64,000 nt of DNA from Pseudactinotalea suaedae (GTDB lineage Bacteria; Actinomycetota; Actinomycetes; Actinomycetales; Beutenbergiaceae), in NCBI RefSeq assembly GCF_009733815.1, contig NZ_WNXY01000002.1, positions 62,001 through 126,000 on the forward strand. The letters are read 5' to 3'. The notes below the pieces were generated by a model. That model saw only the letters and a program-made list of their open reading frames with translations. It was not told the origin of the DNA and did no database searches. The translations under genes were made by a program, and so were the position numbers. Positions within the stretch are counted from its first letter, which is position 1. The number at the start of each line of letters is the position of its first letter. This document shows, piece by piece, positions 44,962 to 54,013 of the stretch.

Positions 44962-44997
44962 ATCCCCACCGCAGCACATCGAGACCGGAGCACGAAC

Positions 44998-45798
44998 ATG
45001 CCTGACCAACCCGACACCATCGTCCTCGTGCACGGCTTCTGGGTCACCCCCCGGAGCTGGGAGCACTGGGTCGCGCACTACGAGGGCAAGGGCTACCGGG
45101 TGCTCGCCCCCGGCTACCCCGGGTTCGAGATCGAGGTCGAAGGACTGCGCGCGAGTCCCGAGATCATCGTCGCGGTCACGGTCCCGGCGATCATCGCCAA
45201 GCTCGAGTCAGTGCTCGCCGAGCTGGACAGCCCACCGATCATCATCGGTCACTCGGCCGGGGGCGCGTTCACCCAGATCCTGCTCGACCACGGCTACGGC
45301 GCAGCAGGCGTGGCCATGAGCTCAGCTCCCACCGAGGGGGTGCGAGTGGTGCCGGCGTCACAGGTGCGGTCGACATTCCCGGTCCTCAAGAGCCCGGCGA
45401 ACCGGCACAAGGCCGTCGGCCTCGACCTCGACCAGTGGCGCTACGCGTTCACCAACACCTTCCCGGAGGATGAGGTCGTGGCGACTCACGAGCGCTATCA
45501 CATCCCCGCGAACGGCGGCATCCTCTGGGGGAGCGTGCTGGCCAACTTCCAACCCGGTCACCAGGACACCTGGGTCGACTACAAGAACGACAAGCGTGCG
45601 CCGTTGCTGTTCGTCAGCGGTTCGGAGGACCACATCATGCCCCCGTCGGTGCAGCGTTCGAACGCCAAGCACTACAAGTCGGACACCGTCACCGAGACGA
45701 GAGAGTACGAGGGCTTCGCCCATCTCCTGCCGGCGCAGCAGGGCTGGCAGACCATCGCGGACGAGGTGCTCGAGTGGGCAGTGGCTCACGCGCGATGA
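44998..45798 (+). CDS. Alpha/beta hydrolase
   Basis: 266 residues. Oxyanion HGFWVTPRSWEHW, nucleophile elbow IIGHSAGGAFTQILL, acid in VSGSEDHIMPP and His in YEGFAHLLPAQQGW. The layout resembles carboxylesterases/ring-cleavage hydrolases rather than the preceding chloroperoxidase-like enzyme, so the two are not recent duplicates. It begins 37 nt after the first hydrolase stop, and its own TGA overlaps the next ATG (ATGA). Substrate unknown. Confidence 0.87.
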   Translation: MPDQPDTIVLVHGFWVTPRSWEHWVAHYEGKGYRVLAPGYPGFEIEVEGLRASPEIIVAVTVPAIIAKLESVLAELDSPPIIIGHSAGGAFTQILLDHGYGAAGVAMSSAPTEGVRVVPASQVRSTFPVLKSPANRHKAVGLDLDQWRYAFTNTFPEDEVVATHERYHIPANGGILWGSVLANFQPGHQDTWVDYKNDKRAPLLFVSGSEDHIMPPSVQRSNAKHYKSDTVTETREYEGFAHLLPAQQGWQTIADEVLEWAVAHAR

Positions 45799-46565
45799 AC
45801 GTCACGCACATCGGCGGGCCGACGACCCTGATCGAGGTCGGTGGATGGCGGGTGCTCACGGACCCGACGTTCGATCCGCCGGGGGGCCACTACGCCTTCG
45901 GCTGGGGCACGTCCTCGAACAAGGTTGCCGGACCGGCGGTGCCGGCGACCGAGCTCGGACCGCTCGACCTGGTGCTGCTCACGCACGACCAGCACGCCGA
46001 CAACCTCGACGCCGCCGGCCGGGCGCTGCTGCCGACCGTGCCGCAGGTTCTGACGACGCGGGCCGCGGCCACGAGGCTGGGAGGCGGCGGTGCACGTGGG
46101 TTGCGCCCCGGCGCGACCCACGTGCTCGAGTCGCGCGGCCGGGAGCTGCTGGAGGTCACCGCGACCCCCGCGCGGCACGGTCCGCCGATGTCGCGGCCGA
46201 TCGTCGGTGAGGTCGTGGGATTTCTGCTGCGCTGCGCCGGGACGACGGTGTGGATCACGGGCGACACCGTGCTGCATCGTCGGTTGCGTCGGGCCATCCG
46301 CGACGTGCAGGTCGACGTGATGATCGTCCACGTCGGTGGCGTGCGGTTCCGGCAGACGGGCCCGGTCCGGTACACGCTGACGGGCCGGCGGGCCGTGGAC
46401 CTGGTCCGGCTGGCTCATCCCCGGATAGCGGTGCCCGTCCACTACGAGGGCTGGACGCACTTCGCCGACGGCCCGGCCGGTCTGAAGCGGGCGCTCGACG
46501 CCGCACCCGACGACGTCCGGGCACGGATCCAGAGGTTGCCGTCCGGCGTGCGCACCGCGCTCTGA
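45795..46565 (+). CDS. MBL-fold metallohydrolase, UlaG-like
   Basis: 256 residues of the metallo-beta-lactamase fold. Metal-site motifs are THDQHADNLD (the first His position of the classical HxHxDH is retained, the second replaced by Gln, the third kept), later His in TPARHGPP, Asp in WITGDTVLH and His in HYEGWTHF. The LTDPTFDPPGG stretch is typical of UlaG-like lactonase/nuclease relatives. Translationally coupled to the preceding hydrolase by a 4-nt overlap. Confidence 0.83.
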   Translation: MNVTHIGGPTTLIEVGGWRVLTDPTFDPPGGHYAFGWGTSSNKVAGPAVPATELGPLDLVLLTHDQHADNLDAAGRALLPTVPQVLTTRAAATRLGGGGARGLRPGATHVLESRGRELLEVTATPARHGPPMSRPIVGEVVGFLLRCAGTTVWITGDTVLHRRLRRAIRDVQVDVMIVHVGGVRFRQTGPVRYTLTGRRAVDLVRLAHPRIAVPVHYEGWTHFADGPAGLKRALDAAPDDVRARIQRLPSGVRTAL

Positions 46566-46607
46566 CGGTCCCCGTGGCCCGGTGCGAGGTTGGCGCGGGG
46601 CGGCTGC

Positions 46608-46958
46608 TCAACCGAGGTCGGCACGCACGAACACGGGCGGATCCTGTCGCCACGCCGCGATGATGCTCGGATGCTGGCGATACTTCGCCGCGAAGGCGTC
46701 GAGCACCTGCGGGATCTCTTCGGGCGCGGCCAGCGTGGCAGCTCCCTGCCACGAGCCCTTCGCCGATCGAACCTCCAAGGACCCCGCCTCCAGCGCGTTC
46801 TGTAGCCAGTCGCCCCGGAGGCCGTGGCGGGAGGCGGCGTAGAACCTGCGCTCGATGATGACGAACCACACGGTCACCACGTGCTCCGCGCCGGTGCGCC
46901 TGCCGTGGGTGACGACCCTGCACGTCCGGGTGTGGAGCTCGTCCGGTCTCACCTGCAC
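46608..46958 (-). CDS. DUF385/deazaflavin-type nitroreductase-like protein
   Basis: 116 residues with a split-barrel fold pattern: VTHGRRTGAEHVVTVWFVII, FYAASRHGLRGDWLQNALEA and the IIAAWRQDPPVFVRADLG end. It resembles the DUF385 family of F420- or flavin-binding reductases; cofactor cannot be read from sequence. GTG 46958 and GTG 46952 are alternative starts without strong ribosome sites. It follows the M23 peptidase on the same strand by 22 nt. Confidence 0.7.
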   Translation of the reverse strand: MQVRPDELHTRTCRVVTHGRRTGAEHVVTVWFVIIERRFYAASRHGLRGDWLQNALEAGSLEVRSAKGSWQGAATLAAPEEIPQVLDAFAAKYRQHPSIIAAWRQDPPVFVRADLG

Positions 46959-46980
46959 AGGGTCGCAGATCGTGCTGCCG

Positions 46981-48099
46981 CTACCTTGGCGCAGCAGCCT
47001 TGCCGGGCGTGGTCAGGGGGTCGTCGGGGGGCGCTTGCGTGACCGCGGTCGACGTGGGCTCCGGCTCCGGCAGAGAGGTCGGCTCCGCGGTGGTCGGGGT
47101 CTCGGTCGGCCCATCGGTAGGCGTCGGCTCGGGATCGGTCGGGCCATCCGTCGGGTCGGTCGTCGGATCCTCGGTCGCGTCCTCGGTCGGGTCCGGGACC
47201 GAAGGATCGTCGGTGGGGTCTGGCGTCGGCTCCTCGGTGGGTGTCGGGTCCGTCGAGGGCTCCGGTGAGGGCTCCGGTTCTGGAGCTGGTGGCGTCTGCT
47301 CGACAGGCTCGGGCTCTGGCTCGCCGTAAGGCTCGTCGATGGGAGGTCCGTCGCCCTGCTCCGCGCCGGTCCAGTCCCACTGGTACGGATCGTTCGGATC
47401 GCCCTGCGTGGACTCGTCTTCCGACGACGCGCGACCGCCAGGGACGGCGACCCCCCGCTCCTGCAGGTAGTTCACCGGATTGACCGCCGCGCCGTTCACC
47501 CATGCCGAGAAGTGAAGGTGCGGGCCGGTGGACCTGCCTTCGCTGCCGACCAGGGCGATCACGTCTCCCGTGATCACGTCATCGCCGACGGCGACCAGGA
47601 CGCCGGCCTGGCTCATGTGGTTGTAGGCGGTGCTGGTCCCGTCCAGGTGCTGGATGACCACGACCCATCCAGACAGCCCCAGCATCTTGTTGCCGTGACC
47701 CACGTACGTCACCACACCCGATCCCGCGGCAAGGATCTGCGCCCCCAGGGGCGCGGCCAGGTCGATGCCGTTGTGGAACGCGCTCGACGTCACTCCGGGG
47801 ATGATCCCTCGGTTCCCGAACTGGGACAGCAGGCGCGCGCTGGGAAGTGGGTGAGTCCACGACTCCTCGACGGAGATCGGCTTGGGACCCTGCGACCAGA
47901 CCTGGGCCGTCGTGAACTGCCAGACGGCGTCCGCAGCGACGGTGATGACCGGTGAGACATCCGGCATGTCTTCGGCGGCGATCGTGTCCCAGGCAGCCTC
48001 GTCCGGGATCTCGGCGAGCGACGGCGCGACGCCGGCGAGCCACAGGGCACCGCAGGACAGCATCGCTGCTGCATACCTCGCAGTACGACCGGCCTTCAT
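46981..48099 (-). CDS. Secreted M23 peptidase with acidic Pro/Thr tail
   Basis: 372 residues. Signal peptide ending near LAGVAPSLA, then an M23/LytM domain with metal ligands His109 and Asp113 (FHNGIDLAAPLG) and HLHF (His194/196). The C-terminal ~145 residues are a low-complexity region built of TDPTP, EPTPD and DDP units (P/T/E/D), without membrane helix or sortase signal. It likely cleaves peptidoglycan crosslinks, with the tail as a wall spacer. ATG 48099. Confidence 0.88.
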   Translation of the reverse strand: MKAGRTARYAAAMLSCGALWLAGVAPSLAEIPDEAAWDTIAAEDMPDVSPVITVAADAVWQFTTAQVWSQGPKPISVEESWTHPLPSARLLSQFGNRGIIPGVTSSAFHNGIDLAAPLGAQILAAGSGVVTYVGHGNKMLGLSGWVVVIQHLDGTSTAYNHMSQAGVLVAVGDDVITGDVIALVGSEGRSTGPHLHFSAWVNGAAVNPVNYLQERGVAVPGGRASSEDESTQGDPNDPYQWDWTGAEQGDGPPIDEPYGEPEPEPVEQTPPAPEPEPSPEPSTDPTPTEEPTPDPTDDPSVPDPTEDATEDPTTDPTDGPTDPEPTPTDGPTETPTTAEPTSLPEPEPTSTAVTQAPPDDPLTTPGKAAAPR

Positions 48100-48232
48100 C
48101 TCGATGGTCCGATGCTGGTGGGGTTCGACCGCGTCGCTCCGACAAGGCCTGGTGGGGACTCGTTCGTCTCGACGCTCGGCCCGACAGTAGCAGGCTCGAT
48201 CGCGCCGGAGGAGGTGGATCTGTTTCCCGCAT

Positions 48233-48282
48233 TTGCTAGATCAGCAACCGCAGTTGCCAGCCTGATTCGTGCCGTGCAAGAT
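48233..48282 (+). promoter_or_regulatory. Promoter and dyads upstream of methyltransferase gene
   Basis: TTGCCA (48254-48259), 17 bp, then CAAGAT (48277-48282), 6 nt before ATG 48289: a sigma70-type promoter with leaderless start. Dyads TTGCTAGATCAGCAA (48233-48247) and GCAAC-CGCA-GTTGC (48244-48257) overlap the -35 and could be an operator. Confidence 0.5.
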
Positions 48283-48288
48283 GACGAC

Positions 48289-48942
48289 ATGAGCCACAAG
48301 CACACGGACGCGCAGCAGGGCGCGCAAGCGGCAGAGATGTTCGAGCCGGACAGCTGGGACGAGCGTTATTCCGGTGCCGAGACCGTCTGGAGCGGCAAGC
48401 CCAACCCGCAGCTGGTCACGATCGTCTCGACGCTCTCACCCGGCACTGCTCTGGACGTCGGCTGCGGCGAGGGCGGCGACGTCATCTGGCTCGCCCAGCA
48501 GGGCTGGCAGGTCACCGGTGCCGACTTCTCCCGCACCGGCCTCGACCGCGCAGCACGCCATGCCGCGGCTGCCGGCGTCGCCGACCGCGTGGACTGGTGG
48601 CAGGTCGACGCCCGCACGTTCGCGGCGCAGGGCCGCTCCTTCGACCTGGTCACCACCCACTACCTCCACCCGCCCGACGGCGGCATGGTCGCCGTCGCGG
48701 GCCGGCTCGCCGAGGCCGTGGCGCCCGGTGGGCACCTCCTGATCGTCGGTCACGCGATCTCGCCGATGTTCGAGCACCTCACGGAGAGTCACCGGAGGGC
48801 CATGTTCACCTCCACCGACCTCCTCGACGCTCTGCCTGCCGGTTTCGAGGTCCTCGTGGCCGAGGACCGGCCCCGCAGCGTCGTCCGTGACGGCAAGCAG
48901 GTCGACATCGCCGACGCGACACTGCTCGCCACCCGCCGTTAG
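48289..48942 (+). CDS. Class I SAM-dependent methyltransferase
   Basis: 217 residues. The SAM-binding motif I is TALDVGCGEGGDVIWLAQQG (about 53-72), followed by VTGADFSRTGLDRA and VDARTF; it resembles TehB/Methyltransf_25 small-molecule methyltransferases, and substrate is unknown. The N-terminus has several His/Gln before MFEPDSWDERY, a usual start in the family. ATG 48289 is set by a well-spaced -35/-10 pair directly upstream. It precedes narK without overlap. Confidence 0.8.
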   Translation: MSHKHTDAQQGAQAAEMFEPDSWDERYSGAETVWSGKPNPQLVTIVSTLSPGTALDVGCGEGGDVIWLAQQGWQVTGADFSRTGLDRAARHAAAAGVADRVDWWQVDARTFAAQGRSFDLVTTHYLHPPDGGMVAVAGRLAEAVAPGGHLLIVGHAISPMFEHLTESHRRAMFTSTDLLDALPAGFEVLVAEDRPRSVVRDGKQVDIADATLLATRR

Positions 48943-49082
48943 GACGCGGGCCCACGCGGGGTCCACGCGCAGACGCCGGCTGAGGCTGCTGGGGGGACGC
49001 TCGCACGCCGCCTCCTGATCGCCTGCGGTCTCGCCAACCCGTGGCTAGATTCGTGAGCAGTCTCCCTAGGAGGACTGCACCG

Positions 49083-50324
49083 GTGGACACGGCGAGCGCT
49101 CCAGACAGGCCCCGGACCGAGAACGTCGGGCAGGGCAACCGCTGGCTCATGCTCGGTCTGGCCACACTGGGGTTCGCCGTGAACTTCTGGGCCTGGGCGC
49201 TGCTCAGCCCGCTCGGCCCGAAGTTCCTGCAGAGCGGGTCGCTCGGTGAGCTGACCCAGAGCGACGTCGCCCTCCTGGTCGCCGTACCCGTGGTGGTGGG
49301 CAGTCTGGGCAGGATCGTCGTGGGTGCGCTGACCGACACCTACGGTGGCCGCGTCATGTTCCCGGCCGTCTCGGCCCTCACCGTGGTGCCAATCCTCTTC
49401 CTCGCGTTCTTCGCGCTCGACTCCTACGCGATGCTGCTCGTCGGTGGGTTCTTCCTCGGCATCGGCGGGACCGCCTTCGCCGTAGGTGTCCCGTTCGTCA
49501 ACGCGTGGTTCCCACCTGCGCAGCGCGGCCTCGCGATCGGCATCTTCGGCGCCGGGATGGGCGGCACCGCGATCAGCGCCATCACCACGGTCAAGCTCTA
49601 CGACGACCTCGGGCAGACCGCGCCCTTCCTCATCACGGCGGCTGTGCTGGCGATCTACGCGGTGGTGTCCTGGCTGCTGCTGCGCGACGCCCCCGGGCGA
49701 ACCCCGCAACCGCCGGGCTTCCTCAGGCGCGTGCTCAGCAACATGAGGCTTCCGGTCACGTGGCGCGCCTCCTTGCTGTACGCCGTCGCGTTCGGTGGTT
49801 ACGTCGCCTTCTCCGTGTACCTGCCCACCTACCTGATGACGGCGCACGACCTCGAACCGGCCGATGCCTCCAACCGGATGGCCGGTTTCGTGGTCGTGGC
49901 CGTGCTGATGCGGCCCGTGGGAGGGTGGCTGTCCGACAAGCTCGGGTCGATCCCCGTGCTGACGGGCGTGTTCGCGGTCACCGCGGTGTGCGCGGCGATC
50001 GCCTCGACGCAGCCACCGCTGCTGCTGCTCGGCACGATCGACTTCCTGCTGATGGCGGCCGCGCTCGGCGCGGGCAGCGGAGCCGTCTTCGCCCTGATCG
50101 CCCAGGTCACCGACCCCACGAGAGTCGGGGGCGTCACCGGCGTGGTCGGCGCGGCCGGTGGTCTGGGTGGTTTCGTGCCGCCTCTGATCATGGGCTGGGT
50201 CTACGGCCAGACCCAGTCGTACGCCATCGGCCTGTGGCTGCTGGCCGGGACCGCCGCCTTCGTCCTCGCGCTGACGCTGACGTCCGTCAGGCGGCTCGCT
50301 CAGCAGAAGGGAGCTCAGGCATGA
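49083..50324 (+). CDS. narK: Nitrate/nitrite MFS transporter
   Basis: 413 residues, about 12 membrane helices, NarK/NasA family. Conserved stretches are GFAVNFWAWALLSPLGPKF, RIVVGALTDTYGGR and FFLGIGGTAFAVGVPFVNAW (the NNP-like motif). Exchanges nitrate for nitrite or imports nitrate for NarG. AGGAGG (49068-49073) lies 9 nt before GTG 49083; the in-frame GTG 49041 includes promoter sequence (TAGATT at 49046). Its stop overlaps narG (ATGA), starting the operon narK-narGHJI. Confidence 0.93.
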   Translation: MDTASAPDRPRTENVGQGNRWLMLGLATLGFAVNFWAWALLSPLGPKFLQSGSLGELTQSDVALLVAVPVVVGSLGRIVVGALTDTYGGRVMFPAVSALTVVPILFLAFFALDSYAMLLVGGFFLGIGGTAFAVGVPFVNAWFPPAQRGLAIGIFGAGMGGTAISAITTVKLYDDLGQTAPFLITAAVLAIYAVVSWLLLRDAPGRTPQPPGFLRRVLSNMRLPVTWRASLLYAVAFGGYVAFSVYLPTYLMTAHDLEPADASNRMAGFVVVAVLMRPVGGWLSDKLGSIPVLTGVFAVTAVCAAIASTQPPLLLLGTIDFLLMAAALGAGSGAVFALIAQVTDPTRVGGVTGVVGAAGGLGGFVPPLIMGWVYGQTQSYAIGLWLLAGTAAFVLALTLTSVRRLAQQKGAQA

Positions 50325-53300
50325 CCAGCAGCATCGACGGTCCCATCACCGCGGCGCTCATGGCGGGTCGGGAGTTCTTCACACGCACCGAGGTTTCCGA
50401 GGACCGCCGCAGCCTCTACAAGGAGGGCGGCCGCGAAGGTGACGTCTTCTACCGCGACCGGTGGTCCCACGACAAGGTGGTCCGCTCGACGCACGGCGTC
50501 AACTGCACCGGCTCCTGCTCGTGGAAGGTCTACGTCAAGGACGGCATCATCACGTGGGAGTCCCAGCAGACCGACTACCCCACCGCCGGTGCCGACCGGC
50601 CGGACTACGAGCCCCGCGGCTGCCCCCGTGGCGCCGCGTTCTCCTGGTACACCTACTCCCCCACCCGGGTCCGGTACCCGTACGTGCGCGGCGTGCTGCT
50701 CGAGATGTTCAGGGAGGCCCGCAACCGGCTGGGCGACCCGGTAGCGGCGTGGGCGAGCATCGTCGAGGAGCCCGAGCGCGCCGCCCGTTACAAGAAGGCA
50801 CGCGGCAAGGGCGGGCTGGTGCGTTGCTCGTGGGAGGAGGCGGCCGAGATGTTCGCAGCCGCCCACGTGCACACGATCCGGCGCTGGGGCCCTGACCGCA
50901 TCGCCGGTTTCTCCCCGATCCCCGCGATGTCGATGGTCTCCCACGCCTCGGGCGCACGGTGGACCTCGCTCATCGGCGGCGCGATGCTCTCGTTCTACGA
51001 CTGGTACGCCGATCTCCCGGTCGCCTCCCCGCAGATCTTCGGCGACCAGACCGACGTTCCGGAGTCCGGTGACTGGTGGGACGCGAGCTACCTCATGATG
51101 TGGGGCTCGAACGTCCCGGTCACGCGCACACCCGACGCGCACTGGATGGCCGAGGCCCGCTACCGCGGCCAGAAGGTCGTGGTGGTCGCGCCCGACTACG
51201 CCGACAACGTCAAGTTCGCCGACGAGTGGTTGCCGGCCGCCCCCGGCACCGACGCCGCGCTCGCCATGGCGATGGGGCACGTGGTGCTCCGCGAGTTCTT
51301 CGTCGACCGTCAGGTCGAGTACTTCACCGACTACGTCCGGCGGTACACCGACCTCCCGTACCTCATCCGTCTCGAGCAGATGCCCGACGGCGGAGCTCGT
51401 CCGGGCAAGTTCCTCACCGCCGCGGACCTCGGCCACGAGGTGGAGAACGCAGCCTTCATGCCGGTCCTGATGGACCAGGCGGGCAACCCGGTGGTCCCGA
51501 ACGGTTCGCTGGGGCACCGTTTCGGTGAGGCCGGGCTCGGCCGGTGGAACCTGGACCTGGGTGACGTCACCCCGGCGCTGTCGCTGCTGGGCGGCGAGGA
51601 CGGCGAGCAACGCCTCCTCGAGCTGCCCCGCTTCGACCACGCCGGTGGTCCTGACGCCGCCGGCGGCACCGTCGCGCGCGGCGTCCCGGTGCGCCGGGTC
51701 GGCGACCACCTCGTGACCACGGTGATGGACCTCATGCTCGCCCAGTACGGCGTCGCCCGCCCTGGGCTCGAGGGTGACTACGCCCGCGGCTACGACGATG
51801 CCGAGGCGCCGTACACGCCCGCCTGGCAGGAGCCGATCACCGGTGTCCCCGCTGATGCGGTGGCCCGGATCGCGCGGGAGTTCGCGCAGAACGCCGAGGA
51901 CTCGCGCGGTCGATCGATGATCATCGTGGGAGCCGGTGCGAACCACTGGTTCCACTCCGACCTGATCTACCGCGCCATGCTGCTGCTGACCACGATCACC
52001 GGCTGTCAGGGCGTCAACGGTGGCGGCTGGGCCCACTACGTGGGCCAGGAGAAGGCGCGCCCGGTCACCGGATGGGCGCAGGTGGCATCGGCGCTGGACT
52101 GGAGCCGGCCCGCCCGGCAGATGATCCAGACCGCGTACTGGTACCTGCACACCGACCAGTTCCGTTACGACAACTACGACATGAGCCGGCTGTCCGCCGC
52201 CACCGGCACCGGTCGTTTTGCCGGTATGGGCACAGCCGACGGCCTCGCGATGTCGAGCCGGCTGGGCTGGATGCCGTCCTACCCCACCTTCAACCGGAAC
52301 TCGCTCGACCTGGTGGACGAGGCCGACGCCGCCGGTGTGGAGCCCGCGGAGTACGTCGTCAGGTCGCTCCAGGACGGGTCGCTGGAGTTCGCGTGCCAGG
52401 ACCCGGACGCGCGGGAGAACTTCCCGCGCATCCTGACGATGTGGCGCGCGAACCTGTTCGGCAGCTCGGGCAAGGGCAACGAGTACTTCCTCAAGCACCT
52501 GCTCGGCACCGACGACTCGGTCTCGGCCCGGGAGACGCCACCCGAGGGCCGGCCGCGGGACATCCGGTGGCACGAGGAGGCACCCGAGGGCAAGCTCGAC
52601 CTGCTGGTCACGCTCGACTTCAGGATGACGTCCTCGACGCTGCTCTCCGACATCGTCCTCCCCGCGGCCACGTGGTACGAGAAGCACGACATCTCCACCA
52701 CCGACATGCATCCCTTCATCCACTCCTTCAACCCGGCGATCGACCCGCCGTGGGAGACCCGCACCGACTGGGACATCTTCCGCACCCTCGCCACCCGGTT
52801 CTCCGAGCTGGCGAAGGAGCACCTCGGGGTCCGCCGCGACCTCGTGGCGGCACCCCTGATGCACGACAGCCCGGATGCGATGGCGACACCGGGCGGTGTC
52901 GTGAAGGACTGGCGCGCGGGCGAGTGCGAGCCGGTTCCGGGAGTGACGATGCCGAGGCTGATCGTCGTCGAGCGCGACTACGGGGCGATCGGTGACAAGC
53001 TCACGGCTCTGGGTCCGCTGATGGAGAAGCTGGGCGCCACCACCAAGGCGGTGACGTTCGACGTCGGTCGCGAGGTGGACCAGCTGAAGACACGGCTCGG
53101 CACGGTGCACGCGCCCGGCCGCGCGAGCGACGGTCGCCCGAACCTGGAGAAGGCGATCTCCGTGGCCGAGACGATCATGACGCTCTCGGGCACCACGAAC
53201 GGTCACCTCGCGACCCAGGGCTTCCGCACGCTCGAGAAGCGCACCGGCACCCGGCTGGCCGACCTCGCTGCCGAGCACGAGGGCAAACAGATCACCTTCG

Positions 53301-54013
53301 CCGACACCCAGGCGGCACCGGTGCCGGTGATCACCTCACCCGAGTGGTCAGGTTCGGAGACGGGCGGCCGCCGGTACAGCCCGTTCACGATCAACACCGA
53401 GCGGCTCAAGCCGTGGCACACGCTCACCGGGCGGCAGCACTTCTTCCTCGACCACGACTGGATGCTCGAGCTGGGCGAGGCGTTGCCGACCTACAAGCCA
53501 CCGCTCGACATGACCGAGATCTTCGGCGAGGCGCCGATCGGCGAGGTGAACGAGCTCGGGGTGTCGGTCCGCTATCTGACCCCGCACAACAAGTGGTCGA
53601 TCCACTCCGAGTACCAGGACAACCTGTTCATGCTGGCGCTCTCGCGCGGCGGTCCGGTGATCTGGCTCTCCGACAGGGACGCGGCCAAGGTGGGCATCGC
53701 CGACAACGACTGGGTCGAGGCGGTCAACCGCAACGGCGTGGTCGCGGCACGCGCGATCGTGTCGCACCGGATGCCTGAGGGCACCGTCTACATGCACCAC
53801 GCGCAGGACCGGCTGATCGACGTGCCGCGCACCGAGACCACCGGCAAACGGGGCGGCATCCACAACTCGCTGACCCGCATCATGCTCAAGCCCAGCCACC
53901 TGATCGGCGGCTACGCACAGCTCGCGTTCGCCTTCAACTACCTCGGGCCGACGGGGAACCAGCGAGACGAGGTGACGATGATCCGGAAGCGTCGCACGGA
54001 GGTGCGTTACTGA
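50321..54013 (+). CDS. narG: Respiratory nitrate reductase alpha subunit
   Basis: 1230 residues, molybdo-bis-MGD catalytic subunit, cytoplasmic side. The FS0 cluster ligands are HGVNCTGSCSW and RGCPRGAAFSW; the Mo-ligand Asp lies in MLSFYDWYADLP followed by QTDVPES. No twin-arginine leader, as is normal for NarG, which is held by NarI. Four-nt overlap with narK upstream and one-nt overlap with narH. Reduces nitrate to nitrite for anaerobic respiration. Confidence 0.97.
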   Translation: MTSSIDGPITAALMAGREFFTRTEVSEDRRSLYKEGGREGDVFYRDRWSHDKVVRSTHGVNCTGSCSWKVYVKDGIITWESQQTDYPTAGADRPDYEPRGCPRGAAFSWYTYSPTRVRYPYVRGVLLEMFREARNRLGDPVAAWASIVEEPERAARYKKARGKGGLVRCSWEEAAEMFAAAHVHTIRRWGPDRIAGFSPIPAMSMVSHASGARWTSLIGGAMLSFYDWYADLPVASPQIFGDQTDVPESGDWWDASYLMMWGSNVPVTRTPDAHWMAEARYRGQKVVVVAPDYADNVKFADEWLPAAPGTDAALAMAMGHVVLREFFVDRQVEYFTDYVRRYTDLPYLIRLEQMPDGGARPGKFLTAADLGHEVENAAFMPVLMDQAGNPVVPNGSLGHRFGEAGLGRWNLDLGDVTPALSLLGGEDGEQRLLELPRFDHAGGPDAAGGTVARGVPVRRVGDHLVTTVMDLMLAQYGVARPGLEGDYARGYDDAEAPYTPAWQEPITGVPADAVARIAREFAQNAEDSRGRSMIIVGAGANHWFHSDLIYRAMLLLTTITGCQGVNGGGWAHYVGQEKARPVTGWAQVASALDWSRPARQMIQTAYWYLHTDQFRYDNYDMSRLSAATGTGRFAGMGTADGLAMSSRLGWMPSYPTFNRNSLDLVDEADAAGVEPAEYVVRSLQDGSLEFACQDPDARENFPRILTMWRANLFGSSGKGNEYFLKHLLGTDDSVSARETPPEGRPRDIRWHEEAPEGKLDLLVTLDFRMTSSTLLSDIVLPAATWYEKHDISTTDMHPFIHSFNPAIDPPWETRTDWDIFRTLATRFSELAKEHLGVRRDLVAAPLMHDSPDAMATPGGVVKDWRAGECEPVPGVTMPRLIVVERDYGAIGDKLTALGPLMEKLGATTKAVTFDVGREVDQLKTRLGTVHAPGRASDGRPNLEKAISVAETIMTLSGTTNGHLATQGFRTLEKRTGTRLADLAAEHEGKQITFADTQAAPVPVITSPEWSGSETGGRRYSPFTINTERLKPWHTLTGRQHFFLDHDWMLELGEALPTYKPPLDMTEIFGEAPIGEVNELGVSVRYLTPHNKWSIHSEYQDNLFMLALSRGGPVIWLSDRDAAKVGIADNDWVEAVNRNGVVAARAIVSHRMPEGTVYMHHAQDRLIDVPRTETTGKRGGIHNSLTRIMLKPSHLIGGYAQLAFAFNYLGPTGNQRDEVTMIRKRRTEVRY

